In this document: positions 40,508-48,703 of the stretch, piece after piece
Layout: each line of letters starts with the position of its first letter
How positions within the stretch are numbered: position 1 is the stretch's first letter
NCBI RefSeq assembly: GCF_041925275.1
Contig: NZ_JBHEUZ010000001.1
Location: forward strand, 372,001 to 436,000
Direction of reading: 5' to 3'
Origin: Parapedobacter pyrenivorans_A
Lineage (GTDB): Bacteria > Bacteroidota > Bacteroidia > Sphingobacteriales > Sphingobacteriaceae
DNA length: 64,000 nt
Translations under genes and position numbers: made by a program
The notes under the pieces: generated by a model
Database searches by the model: none
Told to the model about the DNA's origin: nothing
Seen by the model: only the letters and a program-made list of their open reading frames with translations

Positions 40508-43162
40508 CTACTGCCTGCTCCGCCATTGCACCGCATGATTACCGGCGGGCAATTCCCGTTGCTCACCATCCGGCAGCATCAATGTGGCGGTGCTGTTGGC
40601 GGGGATGACAACGTCGATGTCCACGCGCCTGCCATTTCGCGTCCAACGGCTCTCAATTTTTCCATAAGGCCCGTCGAACGTTGCCTCGAAGTGGTCCAGC
40701 CCCTGCACGAAATGCGGTTCCAGCCGCACGTGTTTGAATCCCGGCTGCCGTTCATCGGGCTTGATGCCCCCCAACCCTTTGAAAAACCAGGCACCGATCT
40801 CGCCAAACATCATGTGGTTGTCGGAAATGTCGCGCGTGGCATTAAGGTCCCAGTTTTCAAGTAGGGTGGTCGCCCCAGCGGCAACCCATGCTCCCCAAGA
40901 GGGATACGTATCGCGGGAAGCCAACGTATACGCAAGATCCGCGTATCCATTTTCGCTCAGCGCGTTGAGAATGGCCTTTGCCCCCAATACGCCCACATCA
41001 ATGTGGCTGCCATCCGCTTCCACACGTTCCGCCAACCGTTGGGCAACCTTAGCTATCAATGGCTCGGGAACGACGTGCCACATCAACGGCATGCTAAGTT
41101 CCGTCTGCGTACCGGAAGCGTAGACCCCGGTTTCCTGATCGAGGTACTTATCATTGATCGCCTTTTTTATAAACCCGGCCAACCGGCTGTATTGTTCGTG
41201 GTCTTCCTGTTTTCCAAGCAATTGGGCAGCTTTAGACAGGATGACCGCATCTACGTAGTAATAAATAGACGATGTAAGTTCGAGCGATGATTGGGATTTC
41301 ACCGGCACCCAATCGCCCCGCCCCCAAGTGGTCAATCCATTAGGGCTGATTTGGGTGACATAATCCACATACCGCTTAATCGCTTCGTAATTCTCCGACA
41401 ACGGTTTGGTATCGCCATAAAAAAGGTACAGGTTCCATGGAATGATGGCAATGGTACTTGTCCAATCGGTTCCATTGGCCGTTCCATATCCCCATCCGCC
41501 TGTCGGTATGATATCGGGCAGCACACCGTTGGGTTGTTGTTCATCACGATGGTCGTCCAACCATTTTTCATAGATGGTGATGCCATCGAAATTATACAAT
41601 GCCGTTTCGATAGCAAAATGGCCATCGCCCGTCCAGCCGTTCTTCTCGCGTTGCGGGCAGTCGGTGGGATAGCCAAAGAGATTGGAAAGGTAAGCATTGT
41701 TCGTGGCCCAAGCGATACGATCCAGAAGCGGGTTTGACGAGCGGATTGCACCGACAGCAGGCACATCGCTATGCATGAAATACGCTACCAAACTGGTCCG
41801 GTCGAGCTGCACGGGCTGACTGCTGGTGATTTCGATGTATCGGAAACCTTTATAGTTGAATTTCGGCATAAACGTCTCTGTTCCCTCCCCTTTCAGCGTC
41901 ACGATATCGGTTTGGAATGGATCCGAATCGTCTATTGGCCGGTAATACACATCGATATTTGAAAGATCCACAAGGCCATTTTCGCTTAAGCGCTCGCCGT
42001 GTTTAAGACGCAGCACCGTACCGGCAGGCCCCGCAACCGTAAGTTTGGTTACGCCTGCGATATTCCGGCCCAAATCAAACAGGTAGGTTGTATCATCCAC
42101 GCGTGTTAACGTTTCCGGTTGGATTTCTTCCACATTCCGAATGGGATGAAGTGCTTGTGTCACGATATGCTTAGCTGGTGCCGACCTATAGGAGACACCC
42201 CGCCAATCGCTGTCATCGAAGCCGACCGCATGCCAACCTGCTTGCTCTAACCGGGCGTCAACATGTTCGGCTGTATAAATGTTGTTGGATGTAATCGCTC
42301 CGCCACTTGTTTTCCAATCGCGCTCGGAGCTGATGGTTTCTACTGTACCGTCTTCGTAAGTGATGCGGATATCTAAACAGAAGGCGGGTCGATTCCGCCA
42401 GGGTGCCTTGTCAAAGTTCCACACGGCCATGGCTTGGTGATTATACCATCCGTTGCCAAGCACAACGCCTACGGCGTTCGCACCTTGTTGGACCACGCTT
42501 GTCACATCGTGGGAGACGTACAATATACGCCGATCGTAACGGGTATACATCGGATCAAGCCGGTGATCGCCAACGCGCCTACCGTTCAGGTATAATTCGT
42601 AAAGTCCAGCGGCGGCGATATAAGCCCGGGCCGACTTGATTGGCTTGTTGGATTGAAATTCTTTGCGAAAAAATGGAGCAGGGCGATGGTCTATCCCATG
42701 GCCATCCGAAATCCAGGCACCATGCCATCGGGAGCTCATCATTCCGGTCTCAAAAAACGCGACCGGTGCCCGGCTGTATTGACTACCCGCCATGCCCCGT
42801 CCCGCCACACTCCAATAGTAACGGGTAAATGGTTTTAGCGGCACACCATCATAACGGATTAAATTAGCGTCGGATAGCAGCTCTCCGCTGTCCCACTGGT
42901 TGCCCGTTCCGTTGGCCACCGCGATGGAATCTGTTCCAACGATGATACGGTATGCCGTTTGCCGCGCCCCTTCTTCCGAGTCTTTTAATTTCCACGTAAG
43001 GCGGGGATTCGTCTCATCAATACCTAAGGGATTTATTAGGTACTCGCAGCGCAGCGCATAATAGTCGTGTTGCTGTGCAAGCGCAGGCCTAATCACTAGG
43101 CTAGCCGTAATGGCGACCAGAAATAACGTACGGTATTGAAATATGGGTTTGTTCAAGATCAT
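40508..43162 (-). CDS. rhaA: GH78 alpha-L-rhamnosidase
   Basis: 884 residues with a Sec signal peptide (FLVAITASLVIRPALAQQ). N-terminal beta-sandwich modules: LRCEYLINPLGIDETNPRLTWKL, then GHDHRP-type segment and GNGWYNHQAMAVWNFDKAPW. The (alpha/alpha)6 catalytic domain carries the family hallmark DCPQREKNGWTGDGHFAIETALYNFD, and the C-terminal beta domain starts near IKPDERQPGFKHVRLEPH. It hydrolyses terminal alpha-L-rhamnose. First gene of the minus-strand PUL read toward the glycosidase at 27918-30422. Family assignment is firm. Confidence 0.9.
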   Translation of the reverse strand: MILNKPIFQYRTLFLVAITASLVIRPALAQQHDYYALRCEYLINPLGIDETNPRLTWKLKDSEEGARQTAYRIIVGTDSIAVANGTGNQWDSGELLSDANLIRYDGVPLKPFTRYYWSVAGRGMAGSQYSRAPVAFFETGMMSSRWHGAWISDGHGIDHRPAPFFRKEFQSNKPIKSARAYIAAAGLYELYLNGRRVGDHRLDPMYTRYDRRILYVSHDVTSVVQQGANAVGVVLGNGWYNHQAMAVWNFDKAPWRNRPAFCLDIRITYEDGTVETISSERDWKTSGGAITSNNIYTAEHVDARLEQAGWHAVGFDDSDWRGVSYRSAPAKHIVTQALHPIRNVEEIQPETLTRVDDTTYLFDLGRNIAGVTKLTVAGPAGTVLRLKHGERLSENGLVDLSNIDVYYRPIDDSDPFQTDIVTLKGEGTETFMPKFNYKGFRYIEITSSQPVQLDRTSLVAYFMHSDVPAVGAIRSSNPLLDRIAWATNNAYLSNLFGYPTDCPQREKNGWTGDGHFAIETALYNFDGITIYEKWLDDHRDEQQPNGVLPDIIPTGGWGYGTANGTDWTSTIAIIPWNLYLFYGDTKPLSENYEAIKRYVDYVTQISPNGLTTWGRGDWVPVKSQSSLELTSSIYYYVDAVILSKAAQLLGKQEDHEQYSRLAGFIKKAINDKYLDQETGVYASGTQTELSMPLMWHVVPEPLIAKVAQRLAERVEADGSHIDVGVLGAKAILNALSENGYADLAYTLASRDTYPSWGAWVAAGATTLLENWDLNATRDISDNHMMFGEIGAWFFKGLGGIKPDERQPGFKHVRLEPHFVQGLDHFEATFDGPYGKIESRWTRNGRRVDIDVVIPANSTATLMLPDGEQRELPAGNHAVQWRSRQ

Positions 43163-43467
43163 GCAAATTGGTTAAACGGCGCCGCTAATATAAATACAAT
43201 AATCGATGTTCCGTACTGCACTGTCCTGCCCAAGGGCAATCTATCCTTTTCGCTCCGTGCCCATATTGGTACGCCAAGAATAGATTTTTGGATCTTGAAT
43301 ATTTCCACTATTTGCCGATATACTTCTGTAACCCTCCCTTTCTTCGGGCCATTGCTTTAGGTGATAAAAATCATTTTTAACGCACGCCGCCCCTGTTTTG
43401 TTGCAATTAATTTGTTAAGATGTGTTAAACTGTAAAAAAATAAATTTCGTACTATTGCCGGTACATC
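43163..43467. other. Divergent intergenic region between GH78 and a cytochrome b-like gene
   Basis: No gene. On the minus strand TATATTAG (43192-43185) is a seven-of-eight match to the -7 box before the GH78 start. On the plus strand TAAATTTC near 43440 is a weaker match before the membrane-protein gene. No terminator is evident. Confidence 0.3.
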
Positions 43468-43935
43468 ATGTACCCTACGCTATTAGCAACGCATTCATTG
43501 GTCCGGTGGCTTGTGCTGGCTGCATTGCTTATTTCCATTGCCTGCGCTTACACCGGTTGGTTTTCTAAAAGGACATTCTCCCGATTTGATAATGCCGTAC
43601 GCCATTGGACAGCAACCATTATCCATATCCAGCTGCTATTGGGTCTCTGGCTCTACGTCATCAGCCCGTTTTCCAATCATTTTCTACAACACCTCCCGGA
43701 GACAGTCCATCAGCGGCATTTCCGTTTCTTCGGCATGGAGCACAGTTTAATGATGGTCGTAGCCGTCGTGTTGATTACCGTCGGTTCGGCCAAAGCCAAG
43801 CGGAAAGCAACGGACAATGAAAAATTTAAAACCATGGCCATCTGGTATACGATAGGCCTATTGATTATCCTGGCATCGATTCCCTGGGCATTTTCGCCAT
43901 TTACCAGCAGACCGAATTTCCGGCCCTTTTTTTAA
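43468..43935 (+). CDS. Cytochrome b561-like or related membrane protein
   Basis: 155 residues with four hydrophobic segments (about 10-29, 46-66, 90-108 and 122-140). Histidines lie in segments or at their borders (THSLVRW, RHWTATIIHIQLLLG, FRFFGMEHSLMMVV), a pattern consistent with heme-b coordination as in cytochrome-b-like small membrane proteins of Bacteroidota. No exact family certainty. Upstream of the copper block, maybe by chance. Confidence 0.65.
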   Translation: MYPTLLATHSLVRWLVLAALLISIACAYTGWFSKRTFSRFDNAVRHWTATIIHIQLLLGLWLYVISPFSNHFLQHLPETVHQRHFRFFGMEHSLMMVVAVVLITVGSAKAKRKATDNEKFKTMAIWYTIGLLIILASIPWAFSPFTSRPNFRPFF

Positions 43936-44035
43936 TAGACAAGCATCCAAATGGCGATAGCAGTTGCCGCAACACGGAGTTATATCAAGGTAATAAAATG
44001 GTATTTCTTTTCGTACCTTTGATTGGCGTAAGACG

Positions 44036-44599
44036 ATGGATAAGCTATTTATAAAAAATATGGTCTGCGATCGCTGTATCATGGTGGTACAGAACGAAAT
44101 GGATAAACTTGGCATCCCCATAAGCAACATCAAACTGGGGGAGGTTACACTCAACCACAACTTATCCGACAAAAAAAGAACGGCACTGGATAACGCGTTG
44201 ACCAATGTGGGGTTTGAACTCATCGACGACAGGAAGAGCCGCATCATCGAGCAGATCAAAACGGTCATTATTGAGCTGGTGCATCACCGGGAGAGTGATA
44301 ACAAATACAACCTATCGGATGTGCTCAGCCATGCCCTCAACCACGATTACAGCTACCTCTCCAATCTGTTTTCAGAAGTGGGGGGTATCACGATTGAAAA
44401 ATACTTCATTGCCCAGAAAATCGAAAAGGTGAAGGAACTATTGGTGTATGATGAACTGACACTTAGCGAGATAGCCTACCGGCTCAACTACTCCAGTGTG
44501 GCGTACCTAAGCAACCAGTTCAAAAAAGTAACCGGGCTTACCCCTAGCCATTTCAAGAAAATCAAGGAAGACAAACGAAAACCGCTGGATAAGGTATAA
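44036..44599 (+). CDS. HMA-domain/AraC-HTH fusion regulator
   Basis: 187 residues. The N-terminal 60-70 residues form a heavy-metal-associated-like domain with the metal motif MVCDRC (C11, C14) in KNMVCDRCIMVVQNEMDKLG. The C-terminal half (about 85-180) is an AraC DNA-binding domain: YLSNLFSEVGGITIEKYFIAQKIEKVKELLVYDELTLSEIAYRL and SVAYLSNQFKKVTGLTPSHFKK. It lies 84 bases upstream of a copper ATPase on the same strand. Inference: metal binding at the CxxC site directly alters DNA binding and regulates the copper ATPase. Confidence 0.82.
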   Translation: MDKLFIKNMVCDRCIMVVQNEMDKLGIPISNIKLGEVTLNHNLSDKKRTALDNALTNVGFELIDDRKSRIIEQIKTVIIELVHHRESDNKYNLSDVLSHALNHDYSYLSNLFSEVGGITIEKYFIAQKIEKVKELLVYDELTLSEIAYRLNYSSVAYLSNQFKKVTGLTPSHFKKIKEDKRKPLDKV

Positions 44600-44683
44600 A
44601 TCTTACAAAACAATTCCAGAATTCCACAACGACTTGCACAGATATAGTTGCCACCTTTGTAGGGTACAATAAAAGCATAAGCA

Positions 44684-47164
44684 ATGGCAACAGCAGCTAA
44701 AAATTCGGTAAAACAATCTTTCCCGGTACTGAACATGACCTGTGCATCCTGCGCAGCCAGCGTGGAGAGCATGGCTAAATCAACCGATGGGGTGGTCGAT
44801 GCGTCGGTTAATTTTGCTACGGCGACACTGTCGGTAGAATACCAGCCAGGCATCACTACCCCGGTTGCCCTGCAGAAAGCCATCCGCTCCGTGGGTTATG
44901 ATTTACTCCTCGAAAGCGAGGATACACGGCAGGAAACGTTGGAAGCCCTCCACGAACAACAGTTCCGGTCGTTAAAACAAAAAACGATTTGGGCCGTTGC
45001 CCTCTCCTTACCCGTGGTGGCTATTGGTATGTTTTTCATGACCATACCCTACGCCAATGAAATCATGTGGTTGTTTACCACGCCCGTGGTGCTGTGGCTG
45101 GGCCGGGATTTCTACCGTAATGCCTGGAAACAGGCCAAGCACCGTAAAGCCAACATGGACACCTTGGTGGCATTGAGCACAGGTATCGCGTACGTATTCA
45201 GTGTTTTTAATATGCTGATGCCCGAGTTCTGGCACCAACGGGGCCTTGAGGCCCACGTGTATTTCGAAGCAGCGGCGGTCATCGTTGCCTTTATACTGCT
45301 TGGAAAACTATTGGAAGAAAGGGCAAAAGGCAACACCTCATCAGCCATCAAGAAACTGATGGGCTTGCAACCGAAAACAGTAACATTGGTACTGCCTGAC
45401 GGCCGTGAACAGCAAACACCCATTGAAGATGTGCATGTGGACGACGTGGTTTTGGTGAAGCCGGGTGAAAAGATTGCGGTGGATGGAATGGTCTTGTCGG
45501 GCAGCTCGTATGTAGACGAAAGCATGTTGAGTGGAGAACCCCTGCCTGTGCTTAAAGCGGCAGACGAAAAGGTTTTTGCGGGCACCATCAACCAAAAAGG
45601 GAGCTTCCGGTTCAAAACGGTGAAGGTTGGCAAGGAAACCATGCTTGCCCAAATCATTAAAACAGTACAGGATGCGCAGGGCAGCAAAGCCCCGGTACAG
45701 AAACTAGTTGATAAGATTGCTGGCATTTTCGTTCCCATTGTGATGGGCATCGCCCTGCTTACGTTCATACTGTGGATGGCATTGGGCGGCGACCATGGTG
45801 TAGTACATGGGCTTTTGGCAGCCATTACGGTATTGGTCATCGCATGCCCTTGTGCTTTGGGACTGGCCACCCCCACCGCGATCATGGTGGGTGTGGGCAA
45901 AGGTGCCGAAAACGGGATACTCATCAAAGATGCTGAAAGCCTGGAGCTGGCAAAAAAAGTAAACGCCATGGTGCTCGACAAAACCGGGACCATCACCGAA
46001 GGTAAACCGGAAGTAACCGGTGCGAAATGGCTGAACGACGACGATACGGCAAAGCGGGTTTTGTTTAGCTTGGAAAAACAATCCGAGCACCCATTGGCCG
46101 CTGCGGTGACCAACCAGCTCGCCGGAACGAACGCCGTGGACTTACTGGAATTTGAGAGCATTACCGGCAAGGGCGTGAAAGCGGCCTACGACGGCGAAAC
46201 CTATTTTGCTGGGAACAAAGGGCTCTTAATGGAGCATGGTGTTTCCATTGCCGACGAACTGCAACAGCATGCCGACGAATGGGGTAGACAGTCGAAAACA
46301 GTCATCTGGTTTGCAAACCGCACACAGGCGCTGGCCGTATTGGCCATTTCGGACAAGATTAAGGAGACTTCCGTATCGGCCATCAAACAAATGCAGGAAA
46401 TGGGTATCGCGCTTTACATGCTTACGGGCGACAATGAGGCTACGGCCAAGGCCATTGCGCAGCAAACCGGCATTGGGCATTATAAAGCGGAGGTTTTGCC
46501 ACAACATAAAGCGGATTTTGTGAAGGAACTCCAACGGCAGGGTAAAACCGTAGCGATGGTGGGCGATGGCATCAATGATAGTACCGCATTGGCTACGGCA
46601 GACGTAAGCATCGCCATGGGCAAAGGCAGCGATATTGCGATGGATGTGGCCAAGATGACCATTATCTCATCCGATCTGACCAAAATACCGCAGGCCATCC
46701 GGTTATCTAAGCAAACCGTAGCGACCATCAAACAGAACCTGTTTTGGGCATTTATCTACAATCTCATTGGTATCCCCATCGCCGCTGGCATATTATACCC
46801 CATAACTGGTTTCTTACTGAATCCCATGATAGCCGGCGCGGCGATGGCCTTGAGCAGCGTGAGCGTAGTGAGCAACAGCTTGCGGCTGAAATGGAAAAAA
46901 ACAAACCATTCATTAACGACAATAAATTCAAACAAGATGGAAAACAACGATCAACATTTGCAATTCAAAACGAACATCAACTGTGGTGGCTGTGTGGCAA
47001 CCGTGACGCCATACCTCGACCGGTTAGATGGTATTGCACATTGGAAGGTAGACACCGACGATAAAGACAAAATATTGACCGTGGCAGCCACCGGGGCTTC
47101 GGCCCAACAAGTTATCGAAGCCGTACAACAGGCGGGCTTTGCCATCGAGGCCATTGACAGGTAG
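44684..47164 (+). CDS. copA: Copper-translocating P1B-type ATPase with N- and C-terminal HMA domains
   Basis: 826 residues. N-terminal HMA domain with MTCASC (C20, C23); membrane segments near 95-210; actuator motif SGEPLPV; ion-binding CPC (C388-C390); phosphorylation site DKTGT with D432; SEHPLA nucleotide-site motif; GDGINDSTAL. The ATPase part ends near LRLKWKK, where related proteins stop. Here an in-frame linker leads into a second HMA domain (about 752-826) with INCGGC (C767, C770), beginning with ATG 46937, which could also be a start for a separate CopZ-like chaperone. Exports Cu(I) from the cytosol. Follows the HMA-AraC regulator. Confidence 0.93.
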   Translation: MATAAKNSVKQSFPVLNMTCASCAASVESMAKSTDGVVDASVNFATATLSVEYQPGITTPVALQKAIRSVGYDLLLESEDTRQETLEALHEQQFRSLKQKTIWAVALSLPVVAIGMFFMTIPYANEIMWLFTTPVVLWLGRDFYRNAWKQAKHRKANMDTLVALSTGIAYVFSVFNMLMPEFWHQRGLEAHVYFEAAAVIVAFILLGKLLEERAKGNTSSAIKKLMGLQPKTVTLVLPDGREQQTPIEDVHVDDVVLVKPGEKIAVDGMVLSGSSYVDESMLSGEPLPVLKAADEKVFAGTINQKGSFRFKTVKVGKETMLAQIIKTVQDAQGSKAPVQKLVDKIAGIFVPIVMGIALLTFILWMALGGDHGVVHGLLAAITVLVIACPCALGLATPTAIMVGVGKGAENGILIKDAESLELAKKVNAMVLDKTGTITEGKPEVTGAKWLNDDDTAKRVLFSLEKQSEHPLAAAVTNQLAGTNAVDLLEFESITGKGVKAAYDGETYFAGNKGLLMEHGVSIADELQQHADEWGRQSKTVIWFANRTQALAVLAISDKIKETSVSAIKQMQEMGIALYMLTGDNEATAKAIAQQTGIGHYKAEVLPQHKADFVKELQRQGKTVAMVGDGINDSTALATADVSIAMGKGSDIAMDVAKMTIISSDLTKIPQAIRLSKQTVATIKQNLFWAFIYNLIGIPIAAGILYPITGFLLNPMIAGAAMALSSVSVVSNSLRLKWKKTNHSLTTINSNKMENNDQHLQFKTNINCGGCVATVTPYLDRLDGIAHWKVDTDDKDKILTVAATGASAQQVIEAVQQAGFAIEAIDR

Positions 47165-47239
47165 ACGGGCCGGCCGCCCCAACACCACTTCGCCTAAACA
47201 ATACGAGGACTACGTTTGTTAGCGAAGTAAGTTAGTACC

Positions 47240-47602
47240 ATGGCAAAATCGATACTGATTATTGACGATGATGAAGACATCTTGGAAATACTCAACATTG
47301 TATTCCAAGATTCCGGCTTTGAGGTTATCCTGTCAAAGGTAGGCCTCGAAGCCGATTTCATCAGCGTACTGCACCCGGATATTGTGCTGTTGGATGTCCG
47401 CATCGGTGGGTCAAAGAAGAAAGGAACCGATATCTGCAAAGACCTTAAAGCCAACATACATACGCGGCACATGCCTGTAATCCTTTTTTCTGCCGAACAC
47501 GACCTGCATACCATGGCATCTGCATGCGAAGCGGACAGCTATGTTGCCAAACCCTTTGGAATAGACAGCTTGCTGATGCAGGTTCAGAAACAACTTTCGT
47601 AA
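47240..47602 (+). CDS. Stand-alone receiver-domain response regulator
   Basis: 120 residues, a single CheY-like receiver. Acidic pocket D9-D10-D11 (IIDDDEDI), phospho-acceptor D52 (IVLLDVRIGG), Ser in VILFSAEHD, and Lys in VAKPFG. There is no output domain. It stands 75 bases after the copper ATPase and may be independent. An unusual Gly/Lys insert follows D52 (GGSKKKGTD). Cognate kinase not identifiable. Confidence 0.9.
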   Translation: MAKSILIIDDDEDILEILNIVFQDSGFEVILSKVGLEADFISVLHPDIVLLDVRIGGSKKKGTDICKDLKANIHTRHMPVILFSAEHDLHTMASACEADSYVAKPFGIDSLLMQVQKQLS

Positions 47603-47970
47603 AAACCATAGATACAGCGATATGCCTACGGATATTGAACTCGATGGAACAGATTTACAACCGTCTGGACACTGAAATTCCTGAAGATAGTTCCAGTGGC
47701 ATCTCGATCCAATGCGATAGTTGCCACGCGTTATGTGCCATGAAGCTGTTTACTGCTCACCCCTCGCCATACGGCCTTGGGCCCGGCAAAAAAACAATGC
47801 GAGCTTTAGGTTTTCAAGCATCCTCATGCGCGATACTTCATGGCCTTTGCCATCGCTCGTACCTCCCTCATCCGTTTTATCGGAAAGAATCTCGTTTTGG
47901 TGGCCAGTGCCCAGCGCTGGTCCGCCGTTTACTTTTGCTCTCTTCATAATATTTTAATATTCGACAACAG
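47603..47970. other. Gap between two response-regulator genes, small frame of doubtful status
   Basis: The region lies between convergent response-regulator genes. A 65-codon minus-strand frame (47750-47947) follows the second regulator by 23 bases. It is hydrophilic and Gly-rich, with no known domain. No terminator hairpin stands out. Confidence 0.35.
47750..47947 (-). CDS. Possible small hypothetical protein
   Basis: 65 residues, basic and hydrophilic (MKRAKVNGGPALGTGHQ opening; DKTDEGGTSDGKG). It could be co-transcribed with the response regulator that ends 23 bases upstream. Nothing in the sequence is family-specific and frames this short arise by chance at this base composition. Confidence 0.25.
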   Translation of the reverse strand: MKRAKVNGGPALGTGHQNEILSDKTDEGGTSDGKGHEVSRMRMLENLKLALFFCRAQGRMARGEQ

Positions 47971-48333
47971 TTACCCATGCGGGTAGTGGTCATTTACAAC
48001 ATCGATGACATCGTATATTTCAAATGGCTTGCGGATATAGGCATTGGCGCCGCAGTGTTCCGCGATGTTATCGATTTCGCGAACAGCAGAAATCATAACA
48101 ATCGGTATACTTGCCGTTTTTTCATTCGAGCGCAGCTCTTTACAGAGGGTGCTACCCCAACACCAGCTAAGTCCTTCGTCCATTAGAATAAGACCGATAT
48201 CGTTATCTTTTAAAAGCCTGTGCATGGACTTGCCACTATCGGTAAGGACTTCATAATCCTCAAACTGCATAATTTCCGAGACAATGTCTGCCATATCAGG
48301 GTCGTCTTCAATATATAATATTTTTTTCCTCAT
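47971..48333 (-). CDS. Stand-alone receiver-domain response regulator
   Basis: 120 residues. Receiver with acidic pocket E9-D10-D11 (YIEDDPDM), phospho-acceptor D52 (LILMDEGL), Ser in IVMISAVRE and Lys in IRKPFE. No output domain. The segment after D52 (GLSWCWGSTLCKEL) holds Trp and Cys residues not common at this site. It lies tail-to-tail with the other receiver gene at 47240-47602; the two share little beyond the fold. Confidence 0.9.
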   Translation of the reverse strand: MRKKILYIEDDPDMADIVSEIMQFEDYEVLTDSGKSMHRLLKDNDIGLILMDEGLSWCWGSTLCKELRSNEKTASIPIVMISAVREIDNIAEHCGANAYIRKPFEIYDVIDVVNDHYPHG

Positions 48334-48403
48334 CAGGCGTCTACAAAGGTCAATTAATGAGCTGGCAACGATCTATCAAGTCTACTCACTTACGCTGGTC
48401 GCT

Positions 48404-48419
48404 CGTTATCATGATAACG
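48404..48419. promoter_or_regulatory. 16-base perfect palindrome upstream of a response regulator
   Basis: CGTTATCATGATAACG is a perfect palindrome lying 71 bases upstream of the minus-strand receiver gene start (48333). Its size and symmetry suit a dimeric repressor or regulator. The region 48334-48660 otherwise holds only GC-rich patches and no gene. Confidence 0.4.
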
Positions 48420-48661
48420 CTATGCATTCAAAAAGATTGTACAAACGTATCCATAATAATATTTTGCCAGTATTACTTTTTTGTGTGTTTTTCTGATTCT
48501 CCAATATCGGCATGTGCCCGGCTACCGTCCCCCGGCTGTAGGGCGCCGCGGGACGGGCCGCGGTTTTGTCTGTGTATGTGCTATAGACGACAAATAACGA
48601 CGTAAAATGTTTGAGAAATCTCAAATCGACGTTCGCGAATGCTAAGTTGTTCTAAGTTCGC

Positions 48662-48677
48662 ATTTGGCGCGCCAAAT
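48662..48677. promoter_or_regulatory. 16-base perfect palindrome overlapping the purB promoter
   Basis: ATTTGGCGCGCCAAAT is a perfect palindrome ending three bases before the purB -7 box. It occupies the spacer between the -33 and -7 positions, where a bound dimer would block polymerase. Candidate operator for purine control (inference). Confidence 0.5.
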
Positions 48678-48680
48678 AGT

Positions 48681-48688
48681 TACCTTTG
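48681..48688 (+). promoter_or_regulatory. -7 box of the purB promoter
   Basis: TACCTTTG matches TAnnTTTG exactly. It lies 15 bases before the ATG at 48704, implying a leader of only a few bases. Confidence 0.55.
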
Positions 48689-48703
48689 CCCAAAAGTAAC
48701 TAT

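Noticed and set aside
45112..46170. 352-codon frame antisense to copA
   Set aside because: Shadow of a strongly conserved gene; Ser/Thr-rich composition is typical of reversed codons.
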